This document shows positions 36,256 through 45,200 of a DNA stretch of 64,000 bases, piece by piece (the first letter of the stretch is position 1; every line of letters starts with the position of its first letter). This DNA is from Mesorhizobium sp. CA8. GTDB taxonomy: Bacteria > Pseudomonadota > Alphaproteobacteria > Rhizobiales > Rhizobiaceae. The position numbers were made by a program, and so were the translations under genes. The notes under the pieces are model-generated. The model was not told the DNA's origin. It saw only the letters and a program-made list of their open reading frames with translations, and made no database searches. The stretch lies in assembly GCF_020164955.1 (NCBI RefSeq), contig NZ_JAIUHG010000032.1, positions 1 to 64,000 of the forward strand. Direction: 5' to 3'.

Positions 36256-36798
36256 ATGCGGTTTACCGAAACGGAGCTGAAGGGTGTCTGGCTGATCGAA
36301 CCGACGCCCGTGATTGACGACCGCGGCTCGTTCACCCGTCTTTTCTGCGAGAGAGAGATGGCCGATTGCGGGCTGGTGACGCGCTTTGTCCAGCACAGCC
36401 GGGCGCGTTCGATCAGAAGGGGAACCCTCCGAGGGCTGCATTATCAGGAGGAGCCATACGCCGAGGTGAAGCTCGTCTCCTGTGTCAGAGGCGCGATTTT
36501 CGATGTGGTCGTGGACCTGCGTCCGAACTCGCCGACACGCTTCGATTGGCTGGGCTTCGAACTGACGGCTGAAACCATGAAACAGGTTTACATCCCCGCC
36601 GGCTTCGCCCACGGGCTCCAAACCCTGACGAACGACGTCGAGGTCTCCTACCTCATATCGCAGTTCTATACGCCCCACGCATCAACGGGCGTCCGCTACA
36701 ACGACCCCGCCTTTTCGATAAACTGGCCCTTCATGCCGACCGCGATATCGCAAAGGGACATGAACTGGCCGCTGTTGAAGACGCCGAAGAAGTGCTAG
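36256..36798 (+). CDS. rfbC: dTDP-4-dehydrorhamnose 3,5-epimerase family protein
   Basis: This 180-residue cupin-fold enzyme has the family motifs DDRGSFTRLF, TLRGLHYQEEPYAEVKLV (His62 is the catalytic base) and VYIPAGFAHGLQTL. RfbC-type enzymes epimerise 4-keto-6-deoxy sugars at C-3 and/or C-5. It starts at 36256 after AGGGG; the in-frame ATG at 36226 is rejected. No rfbA/B/D genes are next to it. It probably serves the same modified sugar as the C-methyltransferase. Confidence 0.93.
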   Translation: MRFTETELKGVWLIEPTPVIDDRGSFTRLFCEREMADCGLVTRFVQHSRARSIRRGTLRGLHYQEEPYAEVKLVSCVRGAIFDVVVDLRPNSPTRFDWLGFELTAETMKQVYIPAGFAHGLQTLTNDVEVSYLISQFYTPHASTGVRYNDPAFSINWPFMPTAISQRDMNWPLLKTPKKC

Positions 36799-36915
36799 CG
36801 CGGTTGTGATGCCGGACAGAAGCGGTTCCACACTGCTCCAGGTGGCGATGAGGATTTAAGGTTGGGATTCGCAGGCTGGGGCAATCAGATTCAAGAGTGC
36901 TTCAGTCTTGGCCGA

Positions 36916-37225
36916 GAGCTACGATCCGGATCGGTTGAATGACGCGCAATGGGCTCGGGTGGCCCCTCTGACGCCTGGTGGCTGAATATGGGCAAGGGCG
37001 GTCCGCACCAACAACCGGCTGTTGATAGATGGGCGGCTTGGCACCAAACTGCACGTCGGCAATCCTGCCTAAGACAAAGATCTCTACAAGGAATGCAATC
37101 TGGTCGAACGCTTCTTCAACAAGCTCAAGCAGTTTCGACGCATCGCAACCCGCCACGACAAGCTATCTGCTGACTTGATGGGCTTGGTCACACTCGGCGC
37201 GATCCATATCCTGCCGACGCAAAAG
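36916..37225 (+). mobile_element. IS5-type transposase remnant
   Basis: The plus strand encodes the start of a DUF4096/IS5 transposase (LNDAQWARVAPLTPGG, about 36936-36983). After a large deletion it resumes with the C-terminal block KDLYKECNLVERFFNKLKQF and RRIATRHDKLSADLMGLVTL (about 37075-37200). The catalytic core is missing and stop codons interrupt it. It splits the sugar genes into two blocks. Confidence 0.8.
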
Positions 37226-37246
37226 TTAATTCCTCACCACCACCAG

Positions 37247-38581
37247 CTAGCGAGCCGCCTCAGGCGCGGCCTCGGCCAACAGACCATGATCCAACAGCAA
37301 TCTTGCCGCGGCCGCCAGTTCCATGAACGGCAGCCCCGAGCGCTCCGCCATAGAGAGAAGCGAATGCCGGCCGTCGGCGAGATTGAGCACCCAAAGCAAG
37401 GACATCGAGGTTGCCCCCGAAGACTTCTGCCCTCCCAGGGCCGCGTAGAGACCGCGCCTGCCGAGCTGCGGTTCGCCTTTGGGAGAAAGGTTCAACGGCG
37501 TCCAGTCCTCTTCTACGATGTCGATGACGTCCGTCAGGATGCGGAAGGAGTCCTCCAGGTGCTCCGGCCCGATGAAATCGAGATTATCGGCCGACGTGTG
37601 GTATTCGGGGAAAGTGCCGTGGACGCCGCGCTGGAACATGCCGACCGGAAGATTGAAGCCCGGCGAACAATACTGCCTCTCATCGTAGCCGTAAGGGGAG
37701 AAATCCATCAGCCTAGCCCCGGCTTCCCGCCCGAGCACGTGCGCCATCGCGCGGTCGATGAAGGCATCACCGCAGCGGCTGCGCTTGTATGTCGGGCTTG
37801 CGGCGTCGCCCACGCAAGACAGCACCAGACCGTGGTCGATGAGATGTACCCGGTCCTCGTTGCGGGACAGCCAAGTGATCGAGCCAATCGTGGCGGGGGC
37901 AAACAAGAAGCGGTAGCTGTAGCGTGTTTGCCTTGTCCTCAGGCTTCTCGCAAGGATCGCCAGCAGGGCTAAGCCCGAGCAATTGTCGTTGGCCAGCGAA
38001 GGATGGCAGATGTGCGCCGAGAGAAGGAATTCCCGATCCGTCCACCCGCGGTGCAGGTATTCGCCATAGGTCAGGCTGCCGTCCTCGAGGTCGGCATCGA
38101 TCTCCACCCGGTAGAAACCGTCGGGCATCCGGGCCAGCCGGTCGTGAGCCATGCAGAAGCCCCAAGCCGGAGCGTAATAGGAGGTGCGGTAGGGGATCAC
38201 CTGCGGCTGTTCAGGCAGCGTATGGATGTGCGCTCTCAATTGATCGAGCGGCAGGATACCGTTGAAGCGCACGCTGTAGTTGACGACATGCAGGTTGGAG
38301 CTTGCAAAATCGACGACCTTCTGCCCGTCCGGTCCCGTGATGCTAGCCGAGCGGATATTCCATTCCCTCGGAACAGTCCAGTCGAGCACCTGCGTCCCCG
38401 TGGGCACCTCGTGCCGCTCCAAATCGACATGCCGTGACAGGATATCCAGAGTCCGTCGCACGCCATCTCCGGTGATGCTCCTGCAGATTGGGAACAGCTG
38501 TTCGGCCAAGGCGTAAATTCGCTGGCCGACGCCAATGGAGGCCGGCGGTGGGCAGGTCCCGTCGGGTTTCACGTGCTCCAT
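37247..38581 (-). CDS. DUF4910 aminopeptidase-like protein (M28-related)
   Basis: This 444-residue protein matches the DUF2172/DUF4910 aminopeptidase-like family. The N-terminal block is LFPICRSITGDGVRRTLDIL. The metal-binding part is LLSAHICHPSLANDNCSGLA (H190 and D199 are likely zinc ligands), with EYHTSADNLDFI further on. This resembles M28 zinc aminopeptidases but occurs mostly in polysaccharide clusters. The start at 38581 is 5 bp after the upstream epimerase gene; the open frame runs further back only through that gene. The real substrate, perhaps a sugar-linked amide, is unknown. Confidence 0.88.
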   Translation of the reverse strand: MEHVKPDGTCPPPASIGVGQRIYALAEQLFPICRSITGDGVRRTLDILSRHVDLERHEVPTGTQVLDWTVPREWNIRSASITGPDGQKVVDFASSNLHVVNYSVRFNGILPLDQLRAHIHTLPEQPQVIPYRTSYYAPAWGFCMAHDRLARMPDGFYRVEIDADLEDGSLTYGEYLHRGWTDREFLLSAHICHPSLANDNCSGLALLAILARSLRTRQTRYSYRFLFAPATIGSITWLSRNEDRVHLIDHGLVLSCVGDAASPTYKRSRCGDAFIDRAMAHVLGREAGARLMDFSPYGYDERQYCSPGFNLPVGMFQRGVHGTFPEYHTSADNLDFIGPEHLEDSFRILTDVIDIVEEDWTPLNLSPKGEPQLGRRGLYAALGGQKSSGATSMSLLWVLNLADGRHSLLSMAERSGLPFMELAAAARLLLDHGLLAEAAPEAAR

Positions 38582-38586
38582 GCCGC

Positions 38587-39648
38587 CTATCCTGCCGCCG
38601 CCTCCAGTGTTCTCGAGGCTTCCGGGACCCGCATGCGCGCATCCAGTAGTCCATTGGCTAGAAGATGCCTGATATGGCCTATGCGCTGGAAGCGCGGCCC
38701 CTCGAATTCCTCGAGAGTGACATTCGACTTTCGGTAGGCCTGGTAAAGCTGCTCTGCCCCCTTGCGTGCATCCCATTGCGGCTTGAAGGCAGGAAGGGTG
38801 CGCGCAATCTTGTCGAAGCTGACGCGGTAGGACCGCTTGTCGGGTCCGGCGTCGGACGCGAATTCGAGCCGGCAGCCCGGCACGACGTCGGCGACAATTT
38901 CGGCTATGTCGCGGATCCTGTAGTTGTGCTGCGTGCATCCCACATTGAAGGCTTGGTTGTGGACTGTCTCGCGTGGCGCTTCCAGTCCGGCGATGAATGC
39001 CGTGGAAATGTCTTCGATGTGGACGATCGGCCGCCAGGGTGTCCCGTCGGACTTCAGGAGGATCCTCCCTTTCGTCACTGCCCAGGCGACGAGATTGTTC
39101 AGCACGATGTCGAAGCGGAGCCGAGGCGACAGGCCGTAGGCCGTGGCGGGCCGGAAATAGGTGGGAGAGAAGACGCCGTCGGCCAGTTCGGAAATATCCC
39201 GCTCCGAAAGCACCTTGGACCAGCCATAAGGCGTGATGGGGTTCAGATCGCCCGTTTCGTCAACCATCGCCTCTCCCGCCTGTCCGTAATTGCTGCACGA
39301 TGATGCGAATAGGAATCGCGTCACGCCGGCCTCCTTGGCGGCCTTTGCAAAGCGGACGCTGCCCTTGTGGTTGATCTCGTAGGTGATGTCCGGATCGAGA
39401 TCGGACAGCGGGTCGTTGGAAAGAGCCGCAAGGTGGATGACCGCATCGAACCCTTCGAGGTCGCGCGCATGCACGTCCCTGACATCTTTTTGGATGGCGG
39501 GAACGGGGGCCTGCTCGCCGCCCAAAGCAAAAGTGCAACGCCGGTATAGATCACTGTCGTAACCCGTCACCGAATGCCCCGCGCGGAGCAGCATCGGCAC
39601 CATCACCGAGCCGATGTAACCTTGATGGCCGGTTACCATGACTTTCAT
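38587..39648 (-). CDS. NAD-dependent sugar epimerase/dehydratase (extended SDR)
   Basis: This 353-residue extended short-chain dehydrogenase has the NAD motif TGHQGYIGS at residues 6-14, a Ser-type catalytic SSCSNYG, and the YxxxK pair in PYGWSKVLSE. Relatives are called nucleoside-diphosphate-sugar epimerases or 4,6-dehydratase-like proteins, and are common beside TylC3-type methyltransferases. The start at 39648 is the family start; the frame continues to 39723 without homology. It is in one operon with the DUF4910 gene. Confidence 0.9.
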   Translation of the reverse strand: MKVMVTGHQGYIGSVMVPMLLRAGHSVTGYDSDLYRRCTFALGGEQAPVPAIQKDVRDVHARDLEGFDAVIHLAALSNDPLSDLDPDITYEINHKGSVRFAKAAKEAGVTRFLFASSCSNYGQAGEAMVDETGDLNPITPYGWSKVLSERDISELADGVFSPTYFRPATAYGLSPRLRFDIVLNNLVAWAVTKGRILLKSDGTPWRPIVHIEDISTAFIAGLEAPRETVHNQAFNVGCTQHNYRIRDIAEIVADVVPGCRLEFASDAGPDKRSYRVSFDKIARTLPAFKPQWDARKGAEQLYQAYRKSNVTLEEFEGPRFQRIGHIRHLLANGLLDARMRVPEASRTLEAAAG

Positions 39649-39834
39649 AGCGCATCTCTTCGCAAGCTGGATATGGATTGCGCAGAGCCTACTGAGGCGG
39701 AAAGGGCCGGGCGAGAACGCCAATAGGCGGTCGGAATGCCCTGTTGGATGAAGCCTGGCCGCCGATTAGTTCTTTTGGATGGTGCGCGCCTTCTCCTTTG
39801 GGGTGTTCCCTCAGCGGGACTCTGCGCGGCGGTC

Positions 39835-41958
39835 CTACAGTCCGAAGGCAAACAGTGCCCGGCCGGCTGCGATCGCTATGACCTGCTGGCCGTCCACGAC
39901 AAACGAGATCGGAGCTGCTCTTGTTTCTCCGCCTACCGGCATGTGCCAAAGCTCTTGTCCGGTGGCGGAGTCGAGCGCGAACAACACCCCTCCGGAGGCG
40001 CCGAAAACCAGTCCACCGGCGGTCGCGAGCAGACCGCCGTAACCTGAGTCCTTTGCCGTGGGGGAACGGAATTCCCACCTCCTCTTGCCGGTCGCGGCAT
40101 CGAGCGCACGCACGGCCCGCACGGGCGGAGTGACCCACGCTGCCCCGCTTGCAACAAACAATCCCCCTTCCCCTCGTTGGACGTTGTCCGGATCGGTTTT
40201 CGTGAAGATCGATGCCCCTTCGCTGGTCGGCACGAAGACCAGCCCTTGGCCTTGGTCGAAGGCCGGATTTTGCCAGTTCGTTCCACCGCCGCCTGGCCAT
40301 ATGAGGCGTCCCTCCGTCGAAGCGCCCGCGGATAAGATCGGCCGGCCCGCGTGATCCAGGCCATCGGCCCAGTTCTGCTCAACAAAGTTTACGCCGGTCA
40401 GGAATTCGCCCGTGACCCTGTCGAGCACATAATAAAATCCATTCCTGTTCGCCCAGCAGATCACCTTGCGGTTGGCGCCGTTGATCGCGAGTTCGGCAAG
40501 AATAGGCGACTGGTTCGAATCCCAGTCCCGCTCATCGTGTGGCGAGAACTGGAAGTGCCATACGAGCTTCCCGGTACTCGCACGCAGCGCGATCACGCTG
40601 TTAGTGTACAAATTGTCGCCGGGGCGTACGTCGCCATTGTAGTCAGGACTCGGATTGCCCACGCCCCAGTATAAGAGATCAAGGGAAGGGTCGTAGCTGC
40701 CCGTCACCCATGTCGGGCCGCCGCCGGTTCGCCAGGCGTCGTTCTTCCACGTCTCGTGCCCCGGCTCGCCAGGACCAGGAATGGTATTGAATTTCCACAG
40801 TTGCTTGCCGCTAGCGGAATCATAGGCCGCCAGAAATCCGCGAATGCCGAACTCGCCGCCGGCAACGCCGACCACGACGGCATTGTTCGCGACCAGAGGC
40901 GCCCCGGTCATTGAGAAGCCTTCGGAGGGCTTGGCTACCTCGGTTTCCCAGATCTCCTTGCCGCGGTTGGCGTCCACAGCGACCAGGACGCCATCCAAGG
41001 TGCCCAGAAACAGCACGTTGCCGAGAACGGCAAGTCCTCTGTTTACGCGGCCACAGCACATGGGCAGGTTATCGGGTAAGGGCCGTTCGTATTTCCAGAT
41101 CACCTTGCCCGATTTCGTGTCGTAGGCAACGATGCCGGCGGGAGGAACGCTGGTGAAGAGCGTTCCGCCGACGACGAGCGGTGTTGCTTCCATAAGCCGG
41201 TCGTCGGTGTCGAACTGGCTAATCCAGCGGGCACGAAGTCGGGACACATTTTCCTTGGTGATTTCGGAAAGCGGTGAATAGCGCCGACCGTCCAAAGAAC
41301 CCGAATAGGTCAACCATTGGCCCGAGTTCGGAGCAAGCAGATCGTCGCCCTTCACATTGACATCAAGGTGAAACAAGGTGTCGTCGCTCGTGGCCGAAGT
41401 TTTGGCCTGAAGCGATCTGATGTAACCTACAACCCTCCAACGGTCGTCGAACAACAGATCAGCGTGGGACGCCATGGAAGTGCCGGGAATACCGTCGCGC
41501 ACGACCTTGTAAATGGCCAGATCGCTGTCGCCGTGTCTGAGTGGCCGATCGAGAAGGGGAGCATGTGCCCCCGATCCGTCGTGGCAGGCCGCGCAGTTCC
41601 TTTGAAATATCTCAGCGCCGCCGGCCCGATCCTCCGGGCTGACAAAAGGATTGCTGACTGCGGCATCCAGGGAGCGCCCTTCCGTGACTGTTGTCGTCAA
41701 AACGAACCCACTCGAAGGGTTCGTCATCTGAAGAAGCTCGTGCCAGGAAAGGTCCGGAACCCCCCCTAATCCCTTGCGCGTATAGAGCTGTAATCTCCAG
41801 ATCAATGAGTGCCAGATCTTTGTACTCTTCGGCCCGTCCGCCGGCTGCGGCAGGTTGTTGTAAAATACAGCGCCAACCATCACGGCTACAAAAGCAGATA
41901 TAGCCACAGCGTAGATAAGCCGTGACTTCGGCCTCCTTCGGTCGGCTGAACGTTCCAT
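39835..41958 (-). CDS. Membrane-anchored cytochrome c / PQQ beta-propeller dehydrogenase
   Basis: The protein is about 707 residues long. An N-terminal membrane helix (LIYAVAISAFVAVMVGAVFY) is followed by a cytochrome c domain with heme site CAACH at 122-126. A long quinoprotein beta-propeller (about 210-700) carries PQQ-dehydrogenase blades such as WAWANRNGFYYVLDRVTGEF-like CWANRNGFYYVLDRVTGEF and LVWHFQFSPHDERDWD. Related enzymes oxidise alcohols or sugars in the periplasm and pass electrons to the respiratory chain. The heme domain is N-terminal, opposite to the usual type II order. ATG 41958 is preferred; 42018 and longer starts are possible. No PQQ synthesis genes are in the window. Confidence 0.85.
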   Translation of the reverse strand: MERSADRRRPKSRLIYAVAISAFVAVMVGAVFYNNLPQPADGPKSTKIWHSLIWRLQLYTRKGLGGVPDLSWHELLQMTNPSSGFVLTTTVTEGRSLDAAVSNPFVSPEDRAGGAEIFQRNCAACHDGSGAHAPLLDRPLRHGDSDLAIYKVVRDGIPGTSMASHADLLFDDRWRVVGYIRSLQAKTSATSDDTLFHLDVNVKGDDLLAPNSGQWLTYSGSLDGRRYSPLSEITKENVSRLRARWISQFDTDDRLMEATPLVVGGTLFTSVPPAGIVAYDTKSGKVIWKYERPLPDNLPMCCGRVNRGLAVLGNVLFLGTLDGVLVAVDANRGKEIWETEVAKPSEGFSMTGAPLVANNAVVVGVAGGEFGIRGFLAAYDSASGKQLWKFNTIPGPGEPGHETWKNDAWRTGGGPTWVTGSYDPSLDLLYWGVGNPSPDYNGDVRPGDNLYTNSVIALRASTGKLVWHFQFSPHDERDWDSNQSPILAELAINGANRKVICWANRNGFYYVLDRVTGEFLTGVNFVEQNWADGLDHAGRPILSAGASTEGRLIWPGGGGTNWQNPAFDQGQGLVFVPTSEGASIFTKTDPDNVQRGEGGLFVASGAAWVTPPVRAVRALDAATGKRRWEFRSPTAKDSGYGGLLATAGGLVFGASGGVLFALDSATGQELWHMPVGGETRAAPISFVVDGQQVIAIAAGRALFAFGL

Positions 41959-42291
41959 TCTCTTTAATCGACAGTTTTGCCCGTTTGCCAGCTTATCGCG
42001 TATTCTTATGAGATTCATTCTCACGAGTGCGAAGAAGTCAGATCGAGACCCCATTGATCGCCGAGAGGAGCCAAGGGCAAATCCCGTCCTGTCGTCCCGA
42101 TACGGTGGCCACGCCTGTTGCTTGTCAAGGCACTCTCCCAGCAAGCGGGCCTTACCCGCAAGAACGGCAAAAGGAGTACCTGTGCTGGTGCTTAACCCTA
42201 AGCCGTACGAATGGGGTTCTAGCCGCATTGCCGATACGTGCAACAAGAGTGGCAGCCTGCTGAGGAAAAGCGGGCTTGCCGAGGGCAATCC
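41959..42291. other. Gap of about 330 bp between polymerase-fusion gene and quinoprotein gene
   Basis: An open minus-strand frame continues through most of this stretch in phase with the quinoprotein gene, but the translated sequence shows no conserved domain or signal peptide. It is probably an untranslated leader and promoter region. I see no repeat or RNA gene in it. Confidence 0.4.
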
Positions 42292-45200
42292 TTAGGCAGC
42301 CAGATGCTTTAGGGACCGTGTCGGGGCCCCCGTGATCAACACGCCAGCTATCGGCGCCCTGCTCGCATGCATCGACCGTACGAGTTCCTTCAGTACGTCC
42401 GTGGAGGTTCTGCCCCATCTGGCGACCAGGATGACGCCATCGAGAACCGAGCTGGCCGCCAATTTGGATCCCGAAGTGAACGACGGAAGAACTATGATGA
42501 TAATGTCGTACGATTCCAATCCTTCAAGGACGGTTCGCACCGTCTCCGGGACAAGCAGCTCATTGGCGTCGGAGGACGAGCATAGAAGCATGTCGAACTG
42601 CCGGTTCGGCACAGCTACTATGTCTGGCGCAACAAGGCCCGCTGCCCGCTCGAGAGCGGCAGGGGATCCCGCCAGCAGCAGCTTGGTCAACTGCGGGTGA
42701 GCGACGTCCGCGTCGACGAGCAACACGCGCTGCCTGCACATCGAATAGAGCGAAGCGAGGTTGATTGCCGCCGAGCATTTGTCGTCGCCATCCGCCGTTG
42801 AGGTAATGCCGAGCCATTTCATCGGTCGGTCGCTGACGGCGAGGCCGATCGCAGTCTTGACCCGCCTGAGGCTATGGCTGAATGGCGAGTATGGAGCGCT
42901 TGTCACCTCTTCCATCGGACCGATGTGTCCTTTCCGGCCGAATGGCGGGAGCTCGCCAACGCATTCCAGCCCGAGCTCCTCGCGGACTTGTCGCGGCGAA
43001 CGAATGGTCTTGTCGAACATGTTGCGGATGAAAGCCAGGCCCATTCCGACCATCATGCCCAAGAGAGCGCCGAAAGCCACCACCAGTTCGCGCCGCGGAT
43101 AGCTGGCCGACAGCGGTCGCGAGGCGGGTGTGATGACCCGCAGGTCGGCAATCGGAAACGTCTCCTGGCTGAGCGAGCTTGTATGGGCCTGCAAGAAGTT
43201 GCGGTACATCTTGCGGTAAATGTCCGCGGTGAGATCGAGTTCTTGGAGCGTACGCTCCTGGGTCTCGCCGCCTGCATCTCCCGTATCGGTTCTATTGCCT
43301 TCGGTCAGCGCGACGCTCGCCGGTCTGGCGACACTGTAGTCGTGCCGGGCGCGGAATTCCTGGGCGATCCGCGTGGCGTTGTTCATTTGGCTCCGCAACT
43401 CCCCCAGACGCTGGTCGAGCCATACGCCATCCTCATGCGCCACCGCTCCCTTGGTCCCCAGTTGCTCGAGCACGAGGGCATTCGCGGTGGCGTTGGCTAT
43501 CCTGGCGGACAGTTCGGGATCGCGGGAGCTGAAAGAGATTTCGATCGCGTAAGAGCCATCCACCCGACGCATGTCCAGTCCGCTCTGAAAAGCCTGCATC
43601 GTACGGCGGCTGCGCTCGAATTCCGCGACCTCGGACGTTGTGCTGTCAGCGCCGTCCGGAGCCGGTTTTCTATTGCCTTTGGACCCGACGGCATCTTCAC
43701 CTGTTCGGAAGCCGAGCGTTTGCAGCAAGAGCGCGCCGAATCGGTCAAATCGTTCGGCCAAGGTAAGACTTTGCGGCCGATTGAACGTCGCGTCGTCCCG
43801 CAGGTTGAGGTCGTCTATAACCATCATCGCGGTCTTTTCCGACCTCATGAGAGCGATCCGACTTTCGATCTGCGCTCTGTCCAGGGACGGGTTTACTTCG
43901 CCCGACTGCTGCTGGAGGAGCTTCGAGAGGTTCGGCTCGATGAGAATTTGGGTGCTCGCCATGTAGATCCGGTCAGTGGTGACGACATAAAATCCCGCGG
44001 CAAGGATGCCCATCGCCAAGCAACTTATGATGGAGCGCGTGTACAGCCTCACGAAGGATGCGATGTCCGACAGGCTGATGAATTCGCGGTCGATGGGATC
44101 CTGCCTGTTGGACGCCGGCGGCCACTGCCCGGATGTCGTCGCGCGTCTCGAGGCAGCTGAGTCGTCGATCAATTCTGGGGAGTTCTGATATCCGTGCGAC
44201 TGCCGCGCGAAGGCCTGCCTGTTCCTGCGGGCGCGGACCCTGGTGGCGGCGACGACGGCAAGAGCGATGAAGAAAACGATGCCCGGGTCCGCGGTCCCGC
44301 TCGAAATGGAAGCGGCAACCATAGCAGCCAAGGCGCATGCCTGGACGGAGGACACCACCGCTTCGGTTTCGCCATCAACGTGAGACCTCAATCCTCCAAG
44401 CCCGCGGATCACCACGGCCAGAAGCGTCGCCATCATCAGACTGCCGACTAAACCGAGTTGCGAGACAACGGCAATCGGCCAGCTGGAAGCGCGAGAGCTG
44501 CCGAACCCGACGCCCAGGCCACTGGTATCGGCAAAGGACTGGAGGCTCTTGATGTTCCAGTAAGCCCGTTCATGGCCGGAGTCTGTACTGCCCTTGTTGA
44601 TGACGGTCGAGTCGATGAGCTCAATTACCGGATCGAGGATTCGTTCGTTGTAGAGGATGATTGCCATTACCGCGCAGACCCCGGCCGTCAGCAGGGTGAC
44701 GATCAGGATTTCGTCAGCAGTGACGCGACCGGCCAGAAATGAACGTGCAAGGGAAAAAGCAACGGGAACGCTCAGCACGGCCAAGCCGACATATGCTGTC
44801 GACGACGTACAAAGAAGCAGCAGGACCAGCAGTAGCCCGGACAGCCAGCGGGCCAGCCGCGAGCCTGTCTTGCGCCAGTAGACATAGCAGAACGACAAGC
44901 ACGCCAGGGAGACGCCGCCGAAGGCCGACGCTTCGGAATAGGCTCCGGCAATGCGGAAGAAGCCTGCCTGGACCTGGTCTGTGAGCATCGCGTAGCTAGC
45001 GCTCCGGATCACCTGCAGAAGGTCCCCGGTTCCCGCGAGCTTGCCCGCCACGTCGAGCATTCCCATGGCGACATGGAGTACGCACCAGATGAAGAAACCT
45101 CGACGGATCTCGTCCATCCTGTTCTTGTTCAGGAGCAGGATACAGAGGGCGATGACGACAAGGCCGCCAAGAATGAAATATCCGGTTTGCGAGATATTGG

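Noticed and set aside
36916..37225. Intact IS5 element
   Set aside because: The transposase core is deleted, stops interrupt the frame, and no clear terminal inverted repeats were found.
38582..38938. N-terminal extension of the DUF4910 protein to 38938
   Set aside because: The extra 119 codons lie in the upstream epimerase gene and encode a low-complexity Arg-rich sequence; the ATG at 38581 fits the operon.
42874..44160. 428-codon plus-strand frame opposite the Wzz part of the fusion gene
   Set aside because: No motif; the minus-strand Wzz/ATPase domain explains the region.
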